A DNA stretch of 64,000 nucleotides from Paenibacillus gorillae (GCF_000513275.1 NZ_CBVJ010000045.1:1-64000); one strand, 5' to 3'. Counted from the stretch's first letter, positions 46,566-56,010 are shown. The notes: generated by a model not told the origin, from the sequence alone. A program made the numbers and translations.

Positions 46566-48680
46566 CTAATCACCAATCATCTCTAACTCATTAATTTGTA
46601 GATATTGTCCACCATTGTTTTTAGTTATAAATATTCTATATTTACTATATGAGTTTTGATTATCTACAGTGAAAAGTTTTGATTCATTTTGAACCCAATC
46701 CGTTATCCCAACTTGAGTATCAAGTGTGACCCACTCATTTCCATTAAATCCTTGAAAAATCCAGTCTTTAGGTGCTCTTTCGGGTCCAGTATTATGATCA
46801 ATTGTCCTTATTGTATACTTAGTTACCGTTCTTGGACTTGAAAACTGATAAGATAGCCATTCGTTTTGCGTGCTAGTGGGAGCCCAGCCAAATTGATTAT
46901 ACAGTCGATCAAATGCAATATATCCACTTGTACTTCCATTTAATGCACTGCTAAATTCAACTAATCCTTGAGGAGAGTTATTGCTCATCATCGGTGGAAT
47001 TAAACTCTGACTTGGTCCAGTTAAAGTGTATGATATCGTTGATTTTGAAGATTCTCCGTTAGGAAAAATAGCTGTAACTGCAAGCTTATACGTAACCCCA
47101 TTCACTAATCCAGAAAATGTATAATTGATATCTTGAATAGGAATATTGTTAACTTTAACTCCATTTTGATATACATTATATCCTATAGAATTCTTCGTTT
47201 TCCTCCAGCTCATTACAATATTATTATCTATCTGCGTTGCATTTAAACTATTTGGGGAATCAATCGAAGGAATAACCTTGGATTGCTCCATTTCAATCTC
47301 TCCTATTGATATATAAGTATCACCATTGTTTTTAACAATATAAAGTCTGTAAGCCTGGTAAGCACTCGTATTATTAATATTGAAATACTTTGCTTGACCT
47401 GGCTGCCAATCTGTAATTCCCGTCCTACTGTCTAATGTAATCCATTGTGTCCCGTCAAATGCTTCAAACTTCCAATCTTTTGGTGCTCTAGCAGGTCCAA
47501 CAGGATGATTTATGGGAATAATAGAATATTTGGTAATAACTTTAGGATTACTAAATTCATAAGAAATCCACTCATTTTGAGAAGAAAGTGGGGCCCATCC
47601 ATTAGCATCACTTACTCTATCAAATGAGAGATAACCCTCTTGAAGTTTACTGCTATACTGGATACGTCCATAAGCAGAATTATTACTGCTCATTTGTGGA
47701 ACTATATTTCTAATAAAATCGGTAACTTGATCACCTAGATAGGTAGGAAAGTACGTAATTTCATTTAATGCAGCCCATGAAGTTCTTCCAGTCACCTTTA
47801 TTCTTATGCCATCATAGCTGTCTTGGGCCACTGGTATAGGTTCTTGAATCGTCGGAAGTCTATAATTAGAATTAGAGAATAATGAAATAGGATTACTAAT
47901 TCTAATCCATTCTCCTTCAATTAATCCATAAATAATATAGTTAATATTTTCAGCTGGAGAAGCATGTGAAGCAATTTGAATTGCCCCTATTGTTAATGGA
48001 CTTGGGAAAAGCAATTCAACTTGCCCTCCAATACCTCCTGAATTCCAATATGTCTCTAGATTACAGTCGACAGCAATATCAGCAGTATGACCAGAGTAAG
48101 AAACACCAGAGATAGTTGTTGTTTCTGGAAATTTAAATCCTGGAATTCCATTACAAACTTCTAATTGAATAAATCTAATTTCTGAAATAGCAACCCATGA
48201 ACTAGAGTTAGTATTTACTTCAATTCTAATTCCATCATAATTACCCGGCAATATGGTAATTGTGTTTAGAATTGTAGGTGTAAAAGATGAGTCACCACTA
48301 ACATCATGAGTAGTTGTATCGCTAACTTCTATCCAATTACCTTGATTCAAACCATAAATTTCAAATTCTTCAGTCGAGGTCGGTGATGCATAAGCCGCCA
48401 ATTGCACTCCTGATATTTTAGTAGGCTCAGGAAATAATAACTCTAATGTCCCTAAACTACTCCCCGAACTCCAATAACTTAATAGATTTCCATCAATAGC
48501 ATTTTCAGCAGGAGTCCCAGGAAAAGAAACACCGCTTATAATTGTACCTTCAGGCGGAGATGCTCCTTCCATTTCCTGTGCATCCTGGCCTTGTTGAAAA
48601 TCGCTTGCTGAAACAGATGAAACAGTACTTGAAACCAATAAAACAAAACATAAAATAAAACAAATAAATTTTCTTTTCAT
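46566..48680 (-). CDS. Secreted multi-domain protein with discoidin-like (F5/8 type C) and fibronectin III domains
   Basis: Start at ATG 48680, seven bases after AAGGAG; the frame extends further upstream without a site. About 704 residues: signal peptide (MKRKFICFILCFVLLVSSTV), two discoidin-like modules (about 40-190 and 190-325, each with ISGVSF/ISGVSY, NAIDGN/AVDCN and D-G-I-R-I), a third around 340-480, an Fn3 domain about 485-570 and a fourth discoidin module about 575-704. The third and fourth share RAPKDW-F-FDG/FNG and SIGEIEM/QINELEM. It lacks a catalytic domain, so a carbohydrate- or surface-binding role is likely. AT-rich relative to neighbours. Confidence 0.85.
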   Translation of the reverse strand: MKRKFICFILCFVLLVSSTVSSVSASDFQQGQDAQEMEGASPPEGTIISGVSFPGTPAENAIDGNLLSYWSSGSSLGTLELLFPEPTKISGVQLAAYASPTSTEEFEIYGLNQGNWIEVSDTTTHDVSGDSSFTPTILNTITILPGNYDGIRIEVNTNSSSWVAISEIRFIQLEVCNGIPGFKFPETTTISGVSYSGHTADIAVDCNLETYWNSGGIGGQVELLFPSPLTIGAIQIASHASPAENINYIIYGLIEGEWIRISNPISLFSNSNYRLPTIQEPIPVAQDSYDGIRIKVTGRTSWAALNEITYFPTYLGDQVTDFIRNIVPQMSSNNSAYGRIQYSSKLQEGYLSFDRVSDANGWAPLSSQNEWISYEFSNPKVITKYSIIPINHPVGPARAPKDWKFEAFDGTQWITLDSRTGITDWQPGQAKYFNINNTSAYQAYRLYIVKNNGDTYISIGEIEMEQSKVIPSIDSPNSLNATQIDNNIVMSWRKTKNSIGYNVYQNGVKVNNIPIQDINYTFSGLVNGVTYKLAVTAIFPNGESSKSTISYTLTGPSQSLIPPMMSNNSPQGLVEFSSALNGSTSGYIAFDRLYNQFGWAPTSTQNEWLSYQFSSPRTVTKYTIRTIDHNTGPERAPKDWIFQGFNGNEWVTLDTQVGITDWVQNESKLFTVDNQNSYSKYRIFITKNNGGQYLQINELEMIGD

Positions 48681-48968
48681 GCTCATTCTCCTTAATTTAG
48701 TAATATAACTTATATCGGATCTATAATTGATAATCATTAATGGTTGATACCAAAAGAGTTTACATTAATACTTCATGAACGTCAGACAATAATAATTAAA
48801 AATTCAGTAATTCACTCAAAAAATCTAAGGACAGCCCCCTTTAAAGGTGGCTGACATGATCACTAAAATATTTTCGCTCCAAATTAAGAATCGAATTTTA
48901 CATTAATTTTGTTTCTCTGAGCAAAATAATCGTGTTACAGAGACCAAACTATAGAGGAGCTGAAATTA

Positions 48969-49487
48969 ATGGGCATTTTAAGCGGCAATCCAAAAGATGA
49001 GCCTATGCATTACGGCGAAATATCTAATGTATTTATGGCTTCATCCGCAGCAAAAGGCGCTATATCGTGTTATCAGGCATATTTAAACCACGCTGGCGAT
49101 AAAGAACTTAAAAAAATTCTGGAGAATCTTATTGATCAAGCAAGATTAGAAAGCAAAGAACTTGATGCTTTGCTGATTAACAATGGCATCACTCCCGCTC
49201 CTACTATGCCGGAAAGACCAGCTGTTAAACTCGAAGATATTCCTGCCGGTGCAAGATTTACTGATCCTGAGATCGCTTTAAAAATTGCCTCAGATACATC
49301 AATGGCTATCGTTGCATGCAGCCAAGCTATGGGGCAATCGATCAGAGTAGATATCGGTGCACTGTTTGCTAAATATCATCTCGCCAAGTCAGCTCAAGGC
49401 GTTAAAATACTGGATATGCTCAAAGATAAAGGGTGGCTCATCTTCCCCCCGCTTCAAGTAAAGCGGCCGGAGACAGTTAAAGTATAG
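48969..49487 (+). CDS. DUF3231-family protein
   Basis: A 172-residue all-helical protein beginning MGILSGNPKDEPMHYGEISN, the typical opening of DUF3231 proteins of Bacillales, which form ferritin-like bundles, often as two tandem halves; this copy has a single half. Function is unknown, with spore association reported for some relatives. Start ATG 48969 follows GAGGAG. An imperfect palindrome (CAGCC..CCTTTAAAGG..GGCTG, 48832-48853) lies in the upstream region. Confidence 0.85.
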   Translation: MGILSGNPKDEPMHYGEISNVFMASSAAKGAISCYQAYLNHAGDKELKKILENLIDQARLESKELDALLINNGITPAPTMPERPAVKLEDIPAGARFTDPEIALKIASDTSMAIVACSQAMGQSIRVDIGALFAKYHLAKSAQGVKILDMLKDKGWLIFPPLQVKRPETVKV

Positions 49488-49664
49488 GTAGAGCAGCCTT
49501 TATTAAAACAGCCCCCTTAATGGGGGCTTAACGCCAGCAACTGCTCCCCTATTCAGCCTGATTAAGTACAGACAAAAGAATTAAGACCGGTTCTTTAATC
49601 ATTGTGTAATGTGAGGAATTCAATTCACTGTCTCAACGCGCATACATCTAAAATGTTTTTTCGC

Positions 49665-49735
49665 AAAAAAAAACACTCCAAGAGGAGTGATCAGCGCTCA
49701 TGATAAGCGCTATAGATTTGGATAGGAGTGGAGAG
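49665..49735 (-). ncRNA. Copy A of the repeated small-RNA-like element
   Basis: About 71 bp that match the 58463-58534 element at nearly all positions. On the minus strand it reads a C-rich segment (CTCTCCACTCCTATCC), an AGCGCT hairpin and a CACTCC/GGAGTG hairpin followed by nine T. No strong promoter lies immediately upstream, so it may serve only as terminator of the lectin gene ending at 49796, or be a decayed RNA gene. Confidence 0.5.
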
Positions 49736-49795
49736 TACTATTCTGAAACTGCACTTTATTTTAGCCAATGATAACTTAGAACTATCTTCAATTCC

Positions 49796-50878
49796 TTACT
49801 CTATATCCATAAGGTTTGCTGTTGGCGGATAGTAACTGGATCTTGTAGTATTTGGATCTATTATGGTCCATGGTTCATTTACGAATGTACCGTCTGAACG
49901 CTGTACACTATATTCTGAAACTAATACATATTTAGACCATGCGACATTATAGGGATACGGGTTGTTAATTGTCAATTCTTTTGTTTCTTCAGTCATTTGA
50001 GTAGTTGTGTGGCTTTCATGTGTTGCTAGTTCCGTTGTATATTGATAAGAAAGGCCAGCAGAAGAATGCCTCTTATCCTCCTTTCCAAATTGAAATCCTA
50101 CGTCTACCCCAATTGTATGACCAACGGTTTTTGACACAATATTTTGATCTTCCTGTGTCATACCTGTGGTTTGTGAATATTTATGTGTTTCATTCGGAGC
50201 AAGCGTATGAGAAGCTACTCGCTTCCAGTATTGTTTTCTTACATATAAATAATAGAGATTAGTTTTTATTTGTTGTGGAGTATCATTATCACCAAAATAA
50301 GGATCGTCAACCGCAATAAATGGCGCTAATGTATAGTTTGTTGTAACCTTTTCAGTAAGTTCCGGTAATATATCATTTATATCCTCATATTGAGGAACAT
50401 CTGGTACCGGATACGTTGGAACTGAAGGTAAAGTAAAACTTTCAACAGCCTCGGGTTTCCACCTTTGACTGTCACCACCATGCCAAGTGTACTGAGTTAT
50501 GTTTGCGTTGTCTGCGGTACTATTCTGATGTACACTCATTACCTTACCACTATTTTTATTAATAACCGAATTGAAACTATCTCCCTGATCCTGTAGAAAC
50601 CACTGTTGACTATTACCACCATGCCAATAATACTGATGTACGTTCGCGTTATCTGCCGTACTGTTCTGATATACACTCACAACCTTACCACTATGTTTAG
50701 CAACTATTGCATAATAATTATTATTAAGTTGAATAAAGATCCACCTTTGACTATCACCCCCATGCCAATAATACTGAGTTATGTTCGCATTGTCTGCCGT
50801 ACTGTTCTGATGTACACTTACTACCTTACCACTGTGTTTAGCCACTATTTTATAAAATTGATTTTTATTAGGTATCAC
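49796..50878 (-). CDS. Ricin-type lectin repeat protein with aerolysin-like C-terminal domain (candidate pore-forming toxin)
   Basis: Start set at GTG 50878, six bases after AAAGGATG. The 360-residue product has three near-identical ricin B-type repeats (about 8-47, 54-93, 101-140) each with HSGKV-SV-QNSTADNAN and the QxW box (SQRW, SQQW, SQRW). After a proline-rich linker, residues 170-360 are beta-rich and Ser/Thr-rich (YSQTTGMTQEDQ, VGHTIGVDVGFQFG, SYQYTTELATHESHTTTQMT), the pattern of an amphipathic pore-forming hairpin in aerolysin/ETX-MTX2-type and Toxin_10-like insecticidal proteins. There is no signal peptide, as in crystal toxins. The lectin call is firm; the toxin call is inference. 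Confidence 0.7.
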   Translation of the reverse strand: MIPNKNQFYKIVAKHSGKVVSVHQNSTADNANITQYYWHGGDSQRWIFIQLNNNYYAIVAKHSGKVVSVYQNSTADNANVHQYYWHGGNSQQWFLQDQGDSFNSVINKNSGKVMSVHQNSTADNANITQYTWHGGDSQRWKPEAVESFTLPSVPTYPVPDVPQYEDINDILPELTEKVTTNYTLAPFIAVDDPYFGDNDTPQQIKTNLYYLYVRKQYWKRVASHTLAPNETHKYSQTTGMTQEDQNIVSKTVGHTIGVDVGFQFGKEDKRHSSAGLSYQYTTELATHESHTTTQMTEETKELTINNPYPYNVAWSKYVLVSEYSVQRSDGTFVNEPWTIIDPNTTRSSYYPPTANLMDIE

Positions 50879-51224
50879 AAAAATCATCCTTTCATAGAGG
50901 TTGCTACTCTCAAAATATTAGATAAAGCCATACTTACACATAAAAATCAGTACGAGAATTCAATCTACTCCTAAAATCACATAATTCCCTCCCTTTCAAG
51001 ATTCTGTTAAAAGTTTTCGAACATTCATTAATATGTAATGTTTTTTTAAAAAATGCGTTCTTTTAATTGGTTTTTCCAATTCTGGGCTCACTAAATAAGG
51101 AACGATCAATCTTCCTTTTTATGATCCATCTCTATCAAGCTTAGCACGCAGGTAAGAGCGATCAAAAAGGTATTTATAGACCGACCTTTTATCGAACACT
51201 TATTTCTTAAGCAAGATACAAAAA
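50879..51224. other. Intergenic region upstream of the lectin gene
   Basis: AT-rich sequence likely to hold the lectin promoter. No ORF with a ribosome binding site, no convincing -35/-10 pair and no repeat was found. Confidence 0.4.
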
Positions 51225-51246
51225 AATCCGGCCTATTGGCCGGATT
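51225..51246 (-). terminator. Terminator of the 51254 gene
   Basis: Perfect 9-bp stem AATCCGGCC/GGCCGGATT, loop TATT, seven T on the minus strand. Confidence 0.92.
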
Positions 51247-51253
51247 GAATATT

Positions 51254-51574
51254 TTAGTCTGATGTAGATAAAGCCAACAAATTTTGCAGTTCCTCAAGTG
51301 TTGTCCCCATTTTATAATTAAACACACCGGAAGAGTCTTTGACTTCTGACTCCTCTAAAGGCAAGTTTTCGTATAGTAATGCGATTTCAAGCATTGAACC
51401 CTTTTTAATTATATGAATACCTTTGGTTGTAGGTGCGATTAGGTAGGACTCATAATCCTTTGAAGACGTACTATGGAAAACGACTAAATTCCCTTTACGT
51501 GTCAGATACCCTAGTTTTTCAGGGTAGTTCATTTTTGAGCCGCAGGGTAATTTATAAGATATATTTGTTGACAA
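51254..51574 (-). CDS. Hypothetical protein
   Basis: Start placed at TTG 51574, five bases after AGAGGGTGG; the frame extends to TTG 51607 without a site. The 106-residue product is soluble with mixed strands and helix (GYLTRKGNLVVFHSTSSKDY, YLIAPTTKGIHIIKKGSMLE). I do not recognise the family. It has its own terminator and lies between the lectin gene and the ankyrin gene, a region rich in accessory genes. Confidence 0.5.
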   Translation of the reverse strand: MSTNISYKLPCGSKMNYPEKLGYLTRKGNLVVFHSTSSKDYESYLIAPTTKGIHIIKKGSMLEIALLYENLPLEESEVKDSSGVFNYKMGTTLEELQNLLALSTSD

Positions 51575-51689
51575 TCGATCCACCCTCTTAGTATGTTTTG
51601 AATCCAAATTTACTTTCTAGATCCTCGTAAATCCTCAACTGCTTTATGTACAAATAGAGTATCCATTATCAGCGATCATCATCGTGAAT

Positions 51690-51803
51690 TTATACTTCAG
51701 CAGTTTCATTCCTGATTCCACCAAACATCTCCACAACCAAATCTGATCCAATTTGGATGATCAATTTAACATCAGCTGGCGCAGCCTTGGTGTACAGTTT
51801 CAT
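51690..51803 (-). CDS. Small ORF of 37 residues
   Basis: ATG 51803 is preceded by GAGGTGA at good spacing. The peptide starts MKLYTKAAPADVKLIIQIGS and ends NETAEV. It is amphipathic rather than clearly transmembrane. No family recognised; supported only by the ribosome binding site and codon pattern. Confidence 0.4.
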   Translation of the reverse strand: MKLYTKAAPADVKLIIQIGSDLVVEMFGGIRNETAEV

Positions 51804-51907
51804 CTAGTCACCTCTCTCTCTTGGATGCGAAACCAGGATAATTGTATCATGGATTTTATAACGGTATCTAGGAGATTTGATGGGAATTCAGCAAAAAAAA
51901 GAATCTG

Positions 51908-52729
51908 TTATCTTTTAAAAGAATTAATGATTTCTACAATTTCATATTGTTGTGTTTCAATAGCTCTTTCCAACGGACTGCCATTATATGACCGCATTTT
52001 TCCCTTAAATTTAACCGGGGTAGTAAAGTCGACACCTTCTCCAAGCAACAGCTTCACTATTTCTTTGTATCCTAACCCGCAAATCCAAAACAACAATTCG
52101 GATTTCGGGGTTGTTTGACTCTCATAATCCGCTCCATTTTCGAGTAAGTATGCAGCGATTTCCACATTATTTCTCCAGCAGGCCCATTTAAACGCTGCAG
52201 AAAAATATTTCTGATCGATTCCATTGTCGATAAGCGTTTTTGCCGCTTCCAAATTTCCTCCACTCAGATTTGTTGTGAAATCAAGCAGCGAGCTTTTGAG
52301 ACTATCCAGTTGGTTGATATCAATTCCTTGCGATAATAGTAATTCAATCATTTTTTTACTTCCACGTTCACATGCAAAATGTATCGGTTGCAGATTGTTC
52401 GGCCCTTTCGAATGGACATCGGCCCCTGCTTCAATTAGATAGCGAGTTACTTCAAAGTGATTGTTACTAATGGCAATGGATAAGGGCGATTGTCTGCCGA
52501 CATCCTTCATTTCTTTATCCGCCCCTGCTTCGATTAAAAGCTTCACGATATCCAAATTCCCTACTCTGCACGCGATTTGCAAGGGGGTTCCATTTACCGG
52601 ATTCGAATAATCCGTTAGCTTTTTATTTAGGCTATTCGCTTTCGCGTTCATTACACACTCTCGTACCCGATTCACATTTTGGTTATAACAAGCATGATGC
52701 AAGGTTTCATTATTAGTGGTTTCTGTCAT
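51908..52729 (-). CDS. Ankyrin-repeat protein
   Basis: A 273-residue protein of about seven ankyrin repeats, for example NGTPLQIACRVGNLDIVKLL followed by IEAGAD, then SPLSIAISNNHFEVTRYLIE and QPIHFACERGSKKMIELLLS. It has no signal peptide or membrane segment and should mediate protein-protein contacts in the cytoplasm. ATG 52729 follows GGAAGG. It lies 20 bases after the TPR-SUKH gene in the same direction; both types are common as immunity or accessory genes in toxin regions. Confidence 0.9.
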   Translation of the reverse strand: MTETTNNETLHHACYNQNVNRVRECVMNAKANSLNKKLTDYSNPVNGTPLQIACRVGNLDIVKLLIEAGADKEMKDVGRQSPLSIAISNNHFEVTRYLIEAGADVHSKGPNNLQPIHFACERGSKKMIELLLSQGIDINQLDSLKSSLLDFTTNLSGGNLEAAKTLIDNGIDQKYFSAAFKWACWRNNVEIAAYLLENGADYESQTTPKSELLFWICGLGYKEIVKLLLGEGVDFTTPVKFKGKMRSYNGSPLERAIETQQYEIVEIINSFKR

Positions 52730-52749
52730 CTGTAGTTGTTCCTTCCCCC

Positions 52750-54108
52750 TTAATTACCCAAGCCGGATTCGATTGCTGTCAGCTTATCCACTAGCTGCTC
52801 CCTTGCAACCGCTGTAAAGCTCAGCACGCCTCTCCGGTCTACGATAGCTCCCTGCTTGATTCGTTCATCCAGCCATCCAGAAACAAAACCCGGCGCGTAG
52901 CCCCCCGTGCTGAAGCCCTGCCCAAGAGCGATCATTTTTTCATACTCCGTTAAATAGTCCGCTCGCGTCACTTCGGGGTTTAACCCGGTGTACAACCAGA
53001 ACTGGATATCATACATCAGCATCGACAACTCATCCGCATGAAAAGCGAAATAGCCTTTGTCCTCTACGATCCGCGTGCAAATGTTGCGAATGACCGCTTC
53101 AATACGATCTATACCACCGGCTTTCTGGCATAAAGATTGCAATAAAGATGAGAATTGCGCATGCTCCACCTTGTCCAAATCATCGAGCTTGTCCTGCTCC
53201 GAGGTGTCGAATACTTCCTCATTGACCAGTCCAGTTATAAAAGTCGCAAAGTTAGGCGCAAGGAAGGTAACCCAATAACCAGCCTCTTGATCCACATGTA
53301 CAACTGCAGGCTCGCCGTCCCGGCCGCATACACGATAATCCAGCATAATGACATCATGCCCTGCTGACGGACAATCGCACAGGACAACCCCAATATCCGG
53401 ATAGCCCCATTCTTCTTGCATAAAACGGCTGCCCAAACTGCCGCCCAGACTATAATCTTTCTCCCGCCCGATTCCCATAATGCCCGTAATGGCTACATGG
53501 TCCTCCGCCCAGGAGGTCGAAACGGCAGTCGGAAAACAAATATTGACCGGTACGCCGCCATTCTGCTGCTGCATCAGCCAAATATAGTCTGCCGGAAGCT
53601 TGTACCCCAGTTCCTCTTCAATAGAAGCTATCATCTCAGCAGTAGGCTGTGCCTCTACATAACTTTTGTCTGCATAATCGCTGGTTTCCCAGAACTGACT
53701 GAAGTCGCGCTCGCGAAAAGGAACACGGGCAATCTCCTTGATCGCCGCAGCTTGCCTCACCATAAAATCGCGGCATGCCTCTATGTACTTATCCACATCT
53801 GCATCGCCAGGCTCCAAACGATCAAACTGCTCGAATGCGGACAGTGCCTTTTCCCATTGATGCAGGTAAAAATAAGAATAGCCGATGCGCCAATTCCACG
53901 TTGCATCCTGTCTTCCTTGATGTTCTACTAACAGCAGCTGCTGCAACGCTTCTGTGTAGCGCCCTAAGTTGTTAAGCGCTCGGCCATAATGACCCACTAT
54001 TTCGTAGTCCCGCTCCGATTCTGGCAGTTGCTCGATCGCTTCAACAATTTTGTCGTGCTGACCTTCAACATACCAGCTTTGCAGCGTGTCCAATCGTTCT
54101 TTTGACAT
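52750..54108 (-). CDS. TPR and SMI1/KNR4 (SUKH) domain protein
   Basis: A 452-residue soluble protein. Residues 1-115 form TPR-like helices (YEIVGHYGRALNNLGRYTEA, WNWRIGYSYFYLHQWEKALS). Residues about 150-300 are a SUKH-1/SMI1-KNR4 domain: IASIEEELGYKLPADYIWLM followed by QQNGG and a beta-rich core. The C-terminal 150 residues are helical and unassigned. SUKH domains are frequent in immunity proteins against nuclease toxins. Start behind AAGGAAG; probably cotranscribed with the ankyrin gene. Confidence 0.85.
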   Translation of the reverse strand: MSKERLDTLQSWYVEGQHDKIVEAIEQLPESERDYEIVGHYGRALNNLGRYTEALQQLLLVEHQGRQDATWNWRIGYSYFYLHQWEKALSAFEQFDRLEPGDADVDKYIEACRDFMVRQAAAIKEIARVPFRERDFSQFWETSDYADKSYVEAQPTAEMIASIEEELGYKLPADYIWLMQQQNGGVPVNICFPTAVSTSWAEDHVAITGIMGIGREKDYSLGGSLGSRFMQEEWGYPDIGVVLCDCPSAGHDVIMLDYRVCGRDGEPAVVHVDQEAGYWVTFLAPNFATFITGLVNEEVFDTSEQDKLDDLDKVEHAQFSSLLQSLCQKAGGIDRIEAVIRNICTRIVEDKGYFAFHADELSMLMYDIQFWLYTGLNPEVTRADYLTEYEKMIALGQGFSTGGYAPGFVSGWLDERIKQGAIVDRRGVLSFTAVAREQLVDKLTAIESGLGN

Positions 54109-54389
54109 TTCGCCACTTCCTTATTTAAATTTTCAAGCTTGAAGCGTTTACCAAGCCACGGTCTTCAAACCCTTTTTTGTTTCAATAATTGTAACTTGGA
54201 AATAAGATATTCCTACATTAAGTTAACTAGCATTTTATCGCAATGTCAAAAAGCATGATATGACTACCGAGAGACAGATTACATCAATGAGCTTTTTTGT
54301 AAATGTTCAGAAAAACTTCTCCTACTCTGTTTGAAGTGATTGCTGTTACTACTTCAGTAATGAAACAAATCATTCTACACACTTTTGGG

Positions 54390-54440
54390 TTGACAATGGT
54401 CAAGCCCTGCATTATGATTAGAGCGATCGTTCGATCTAAT
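54390..54440 (+). promoter_or_regulatory. Promoter and operator of the TetR gene at 54462
   Basis: TTGACA (54390-54395), 17-bp spacer, TATGAT (54413-54418). A palindrome with arms TTAGA/TCTAA and a GATCG-TT-CGATC core at 54419-54440 lies over the transcription start, placing it well for autorepression. Its right half TTCGATCTA recurs upstream of the SDR gene. Confidence 0.75.
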
Positions 54441-54461
54441 CAGGCAAAGGAGGTGGACAGA

Positions 54462-55061
54462 ATGTTCGATTCTTACAATAAAGTGCAGAAAGCTGTTCTT
54501 GAGACAACATTGAATTTGATTATCGACAAAGAACTGCAAGCAACGTCTATATCGCTAATTGTAAAAGAATCTGGTGTATCTACCGGTAACTTGTATCATT
54601 ACTTCAGCAGCAAGGAAGATATCATTAATGAGCTGTACAAGGCAATCTTGCGGTTTAACGGTGAGTATGTGACAAAGGGTTTGAACAACGAGGATGATTC
54701 TATTCAGACACGTTTTCATAGGGCTTGGCATAACGTAATCGATTTAGCCCAAAAGTATTCGAAAGGTTTTCAATTTATTGAGCAGTATTCATTCTCACCG
54801 TATATTTACGAAGAGTCTAAAATTGAGGCTTTTAAGGGATGCTGGTGCGGACCGCTCGAGAGACTGTATCAACAGGCTATTGATGAGGGCTTGTTTGTTC
54901 CACTGAAACCTCAAATGATGGTGCATATGAATTACGGTTCTATTGTTTATCTCCTCAAAGGGTATCAGCAAGACCATTTAGAAATAACGGAAGACGTCGC
55001 AGAGCAAGCAATTCTTACTTGTTGGAATGCGGTGAGCCGAACTAAGGGTTGGAACGAATAA
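54462..55061 (+). CDS. TetR/AcrR-family regulator
   Basis: Start at ATG 54462 (MFDSYNKVQKAVL) behind AAGGAGGTG; the frame extends 53 codons upstream through the promoter and is not used. The 199-residue protein has helix-turn-helix TSISLIVKESGVSTGNLYHY with HYFSSKEDII. It lies upstream of, and in line with, an SDR gene; both promoters carry a related palindrome, so it likely represses both. Confidence 0.92.
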   Translation: MFDSYNKVQKAVLETTLNLIIDKELQATSISLIVKESGVSTGNLYHYFSSKEDIINELYKAILRFNGEYVTKGLNNEDDSIQTRFHRAWHNVIDLAQKYSKGFQFIEQYSFSPYIYEESKIEAFKGCWCGPLERLYQQAIDEGLFVPLKPQMMVHMNYGSIVYLLKGYQQDHLEITEDVAEQAILTCWNAVSRTKGWNE

Positions 55062-55085
55062 GTTCTAACCATTTCTTTTGCCCAT

Positions 55086-55109
55086 TATAGATCGAACGCT
55101 CAATCTATA
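55086..55109 (+). promoter_or_regulatory. Operator-like palindrome upstream of the SDR gene
   Basis: Arms TATAGATCGA and TCAATCTATA separated by four bases, matching at nine of ten positions. It shares AGATCGAACG with the complement of the operator at 54419-54440. Confidence 0.65.
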
Positions 55110-55172
55110 AAAGTTGCTATGTTGGTTTGACTTGAAATTATAAGAACAGCATAAAATGGAGGTTGATTAATT

Positions 55173-55994
55173 ATGGATAAGAAAACTATTTTTATTACGG
55201 GAACAAGTTCGGGACTGGGAAAACTGACTGCAATTCATTTTGCGAAACTCGGTTGGAACGTAGCTGCAACAATGCGCACACCAGAAAAAGAAACGGAACT
55301 TACCGCATACGACAATATTAAAATTTTCAAGTTGGACGTTACGAATGTGGAACAAATTAATTCAGCCGTAAACGACGCAGTTGCAGCTTTTGGAAAGATT
55401 GATGTTGTTGTAAACAATGCAGGACTAGGGTCTTACGGGCCGCTGGAATTAGCCGAAGAAAGTACCATCGATTGGCAGCTCTCCGTAAATGTTCGCGGCC
55501 CGATTAACGTCATTCGTCAAATCCTGCCTCACTTTAGAGCTGCAGGGGGTGGTATGTTTATTAATATCAGCTCCCACATGGGACTAACCACGGCAATGCC
55601 GCTTGCCTCACTGTACAATATGTCTAAGTTTGCATTAGAAGGTTTAACGGAAGCTCTTTATTACGAGCTCAATGAACTGAACATCGAGTTACGACTTATC
55701 GAGCAAGGTGGTTCCAAAGGTAACAATTTCATAGACAATGCTCTTTGGAATAAAAATAAAAAAATTACTGCTTACAATGAACTAGAAAACAAAATAACTT
55801 ATATGTTGGAAAATGCGTCTGATGATCAACTGGATGATCCGCAAACAATTGTAGATGCTATCGCAGCTCAAGCAACCGGGGAAAGTAAACAATTCCGTAC
55901 AATCGTTGGAGAGTCCGGAAAAGCATTGATCGGTCTTCGGAATTCTGTACCGATCGAGCAATACTTGGAAACAATCGCTTCGAACTTTAAATAA
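55173..55994 (+). CDS. SDR-family oxidoreductase
   Basis: A 273-residue classical SDR with TGTSSGLGKLTA, NNAG, NISSHMG (catalytic Ser) and YNMSK (catalytic Tyr, Lys). ATG 55173 follows TGGAGG. Substrate unknown. It is preceded by a TetR gene and an operator matching that gene's own, so induction by a TetR ligand is likely. Terminator at 56011-56042. Confidence 0.92.
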   Translation: MDKKTIFITGTSSGLGKLTAIHFAKLGWNVAATMRTPEKETELTAYDNIKIFKLDVTNVEQINSAVNDAVAAFGKIDVVVNNAGLGSYGPLELAEESTIDWQLSVNVRGPINVIRQILPHFRAAGGGMFINISSHMGLTTAMPLASLYNMSKFALEGLTEALYYELNELNIELRLIEQGGSKGNNFIDNALWNKNKKITAYNELENKITYMLENASDDQLDDPQTIVDAIAAQATGESKQFRTIVGESGKALIGLRNSVPIEQYLETIASNFK

Positions 55995-56010
55995 GTCGTA
56001 AATACGTTGG

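Noticed and set aside
51106..51327. 73-residue minus-strand ORF
   Set aside because: Overlaps the strong terminator at 51225-51246 and the end of the 51254 gene in another frame.
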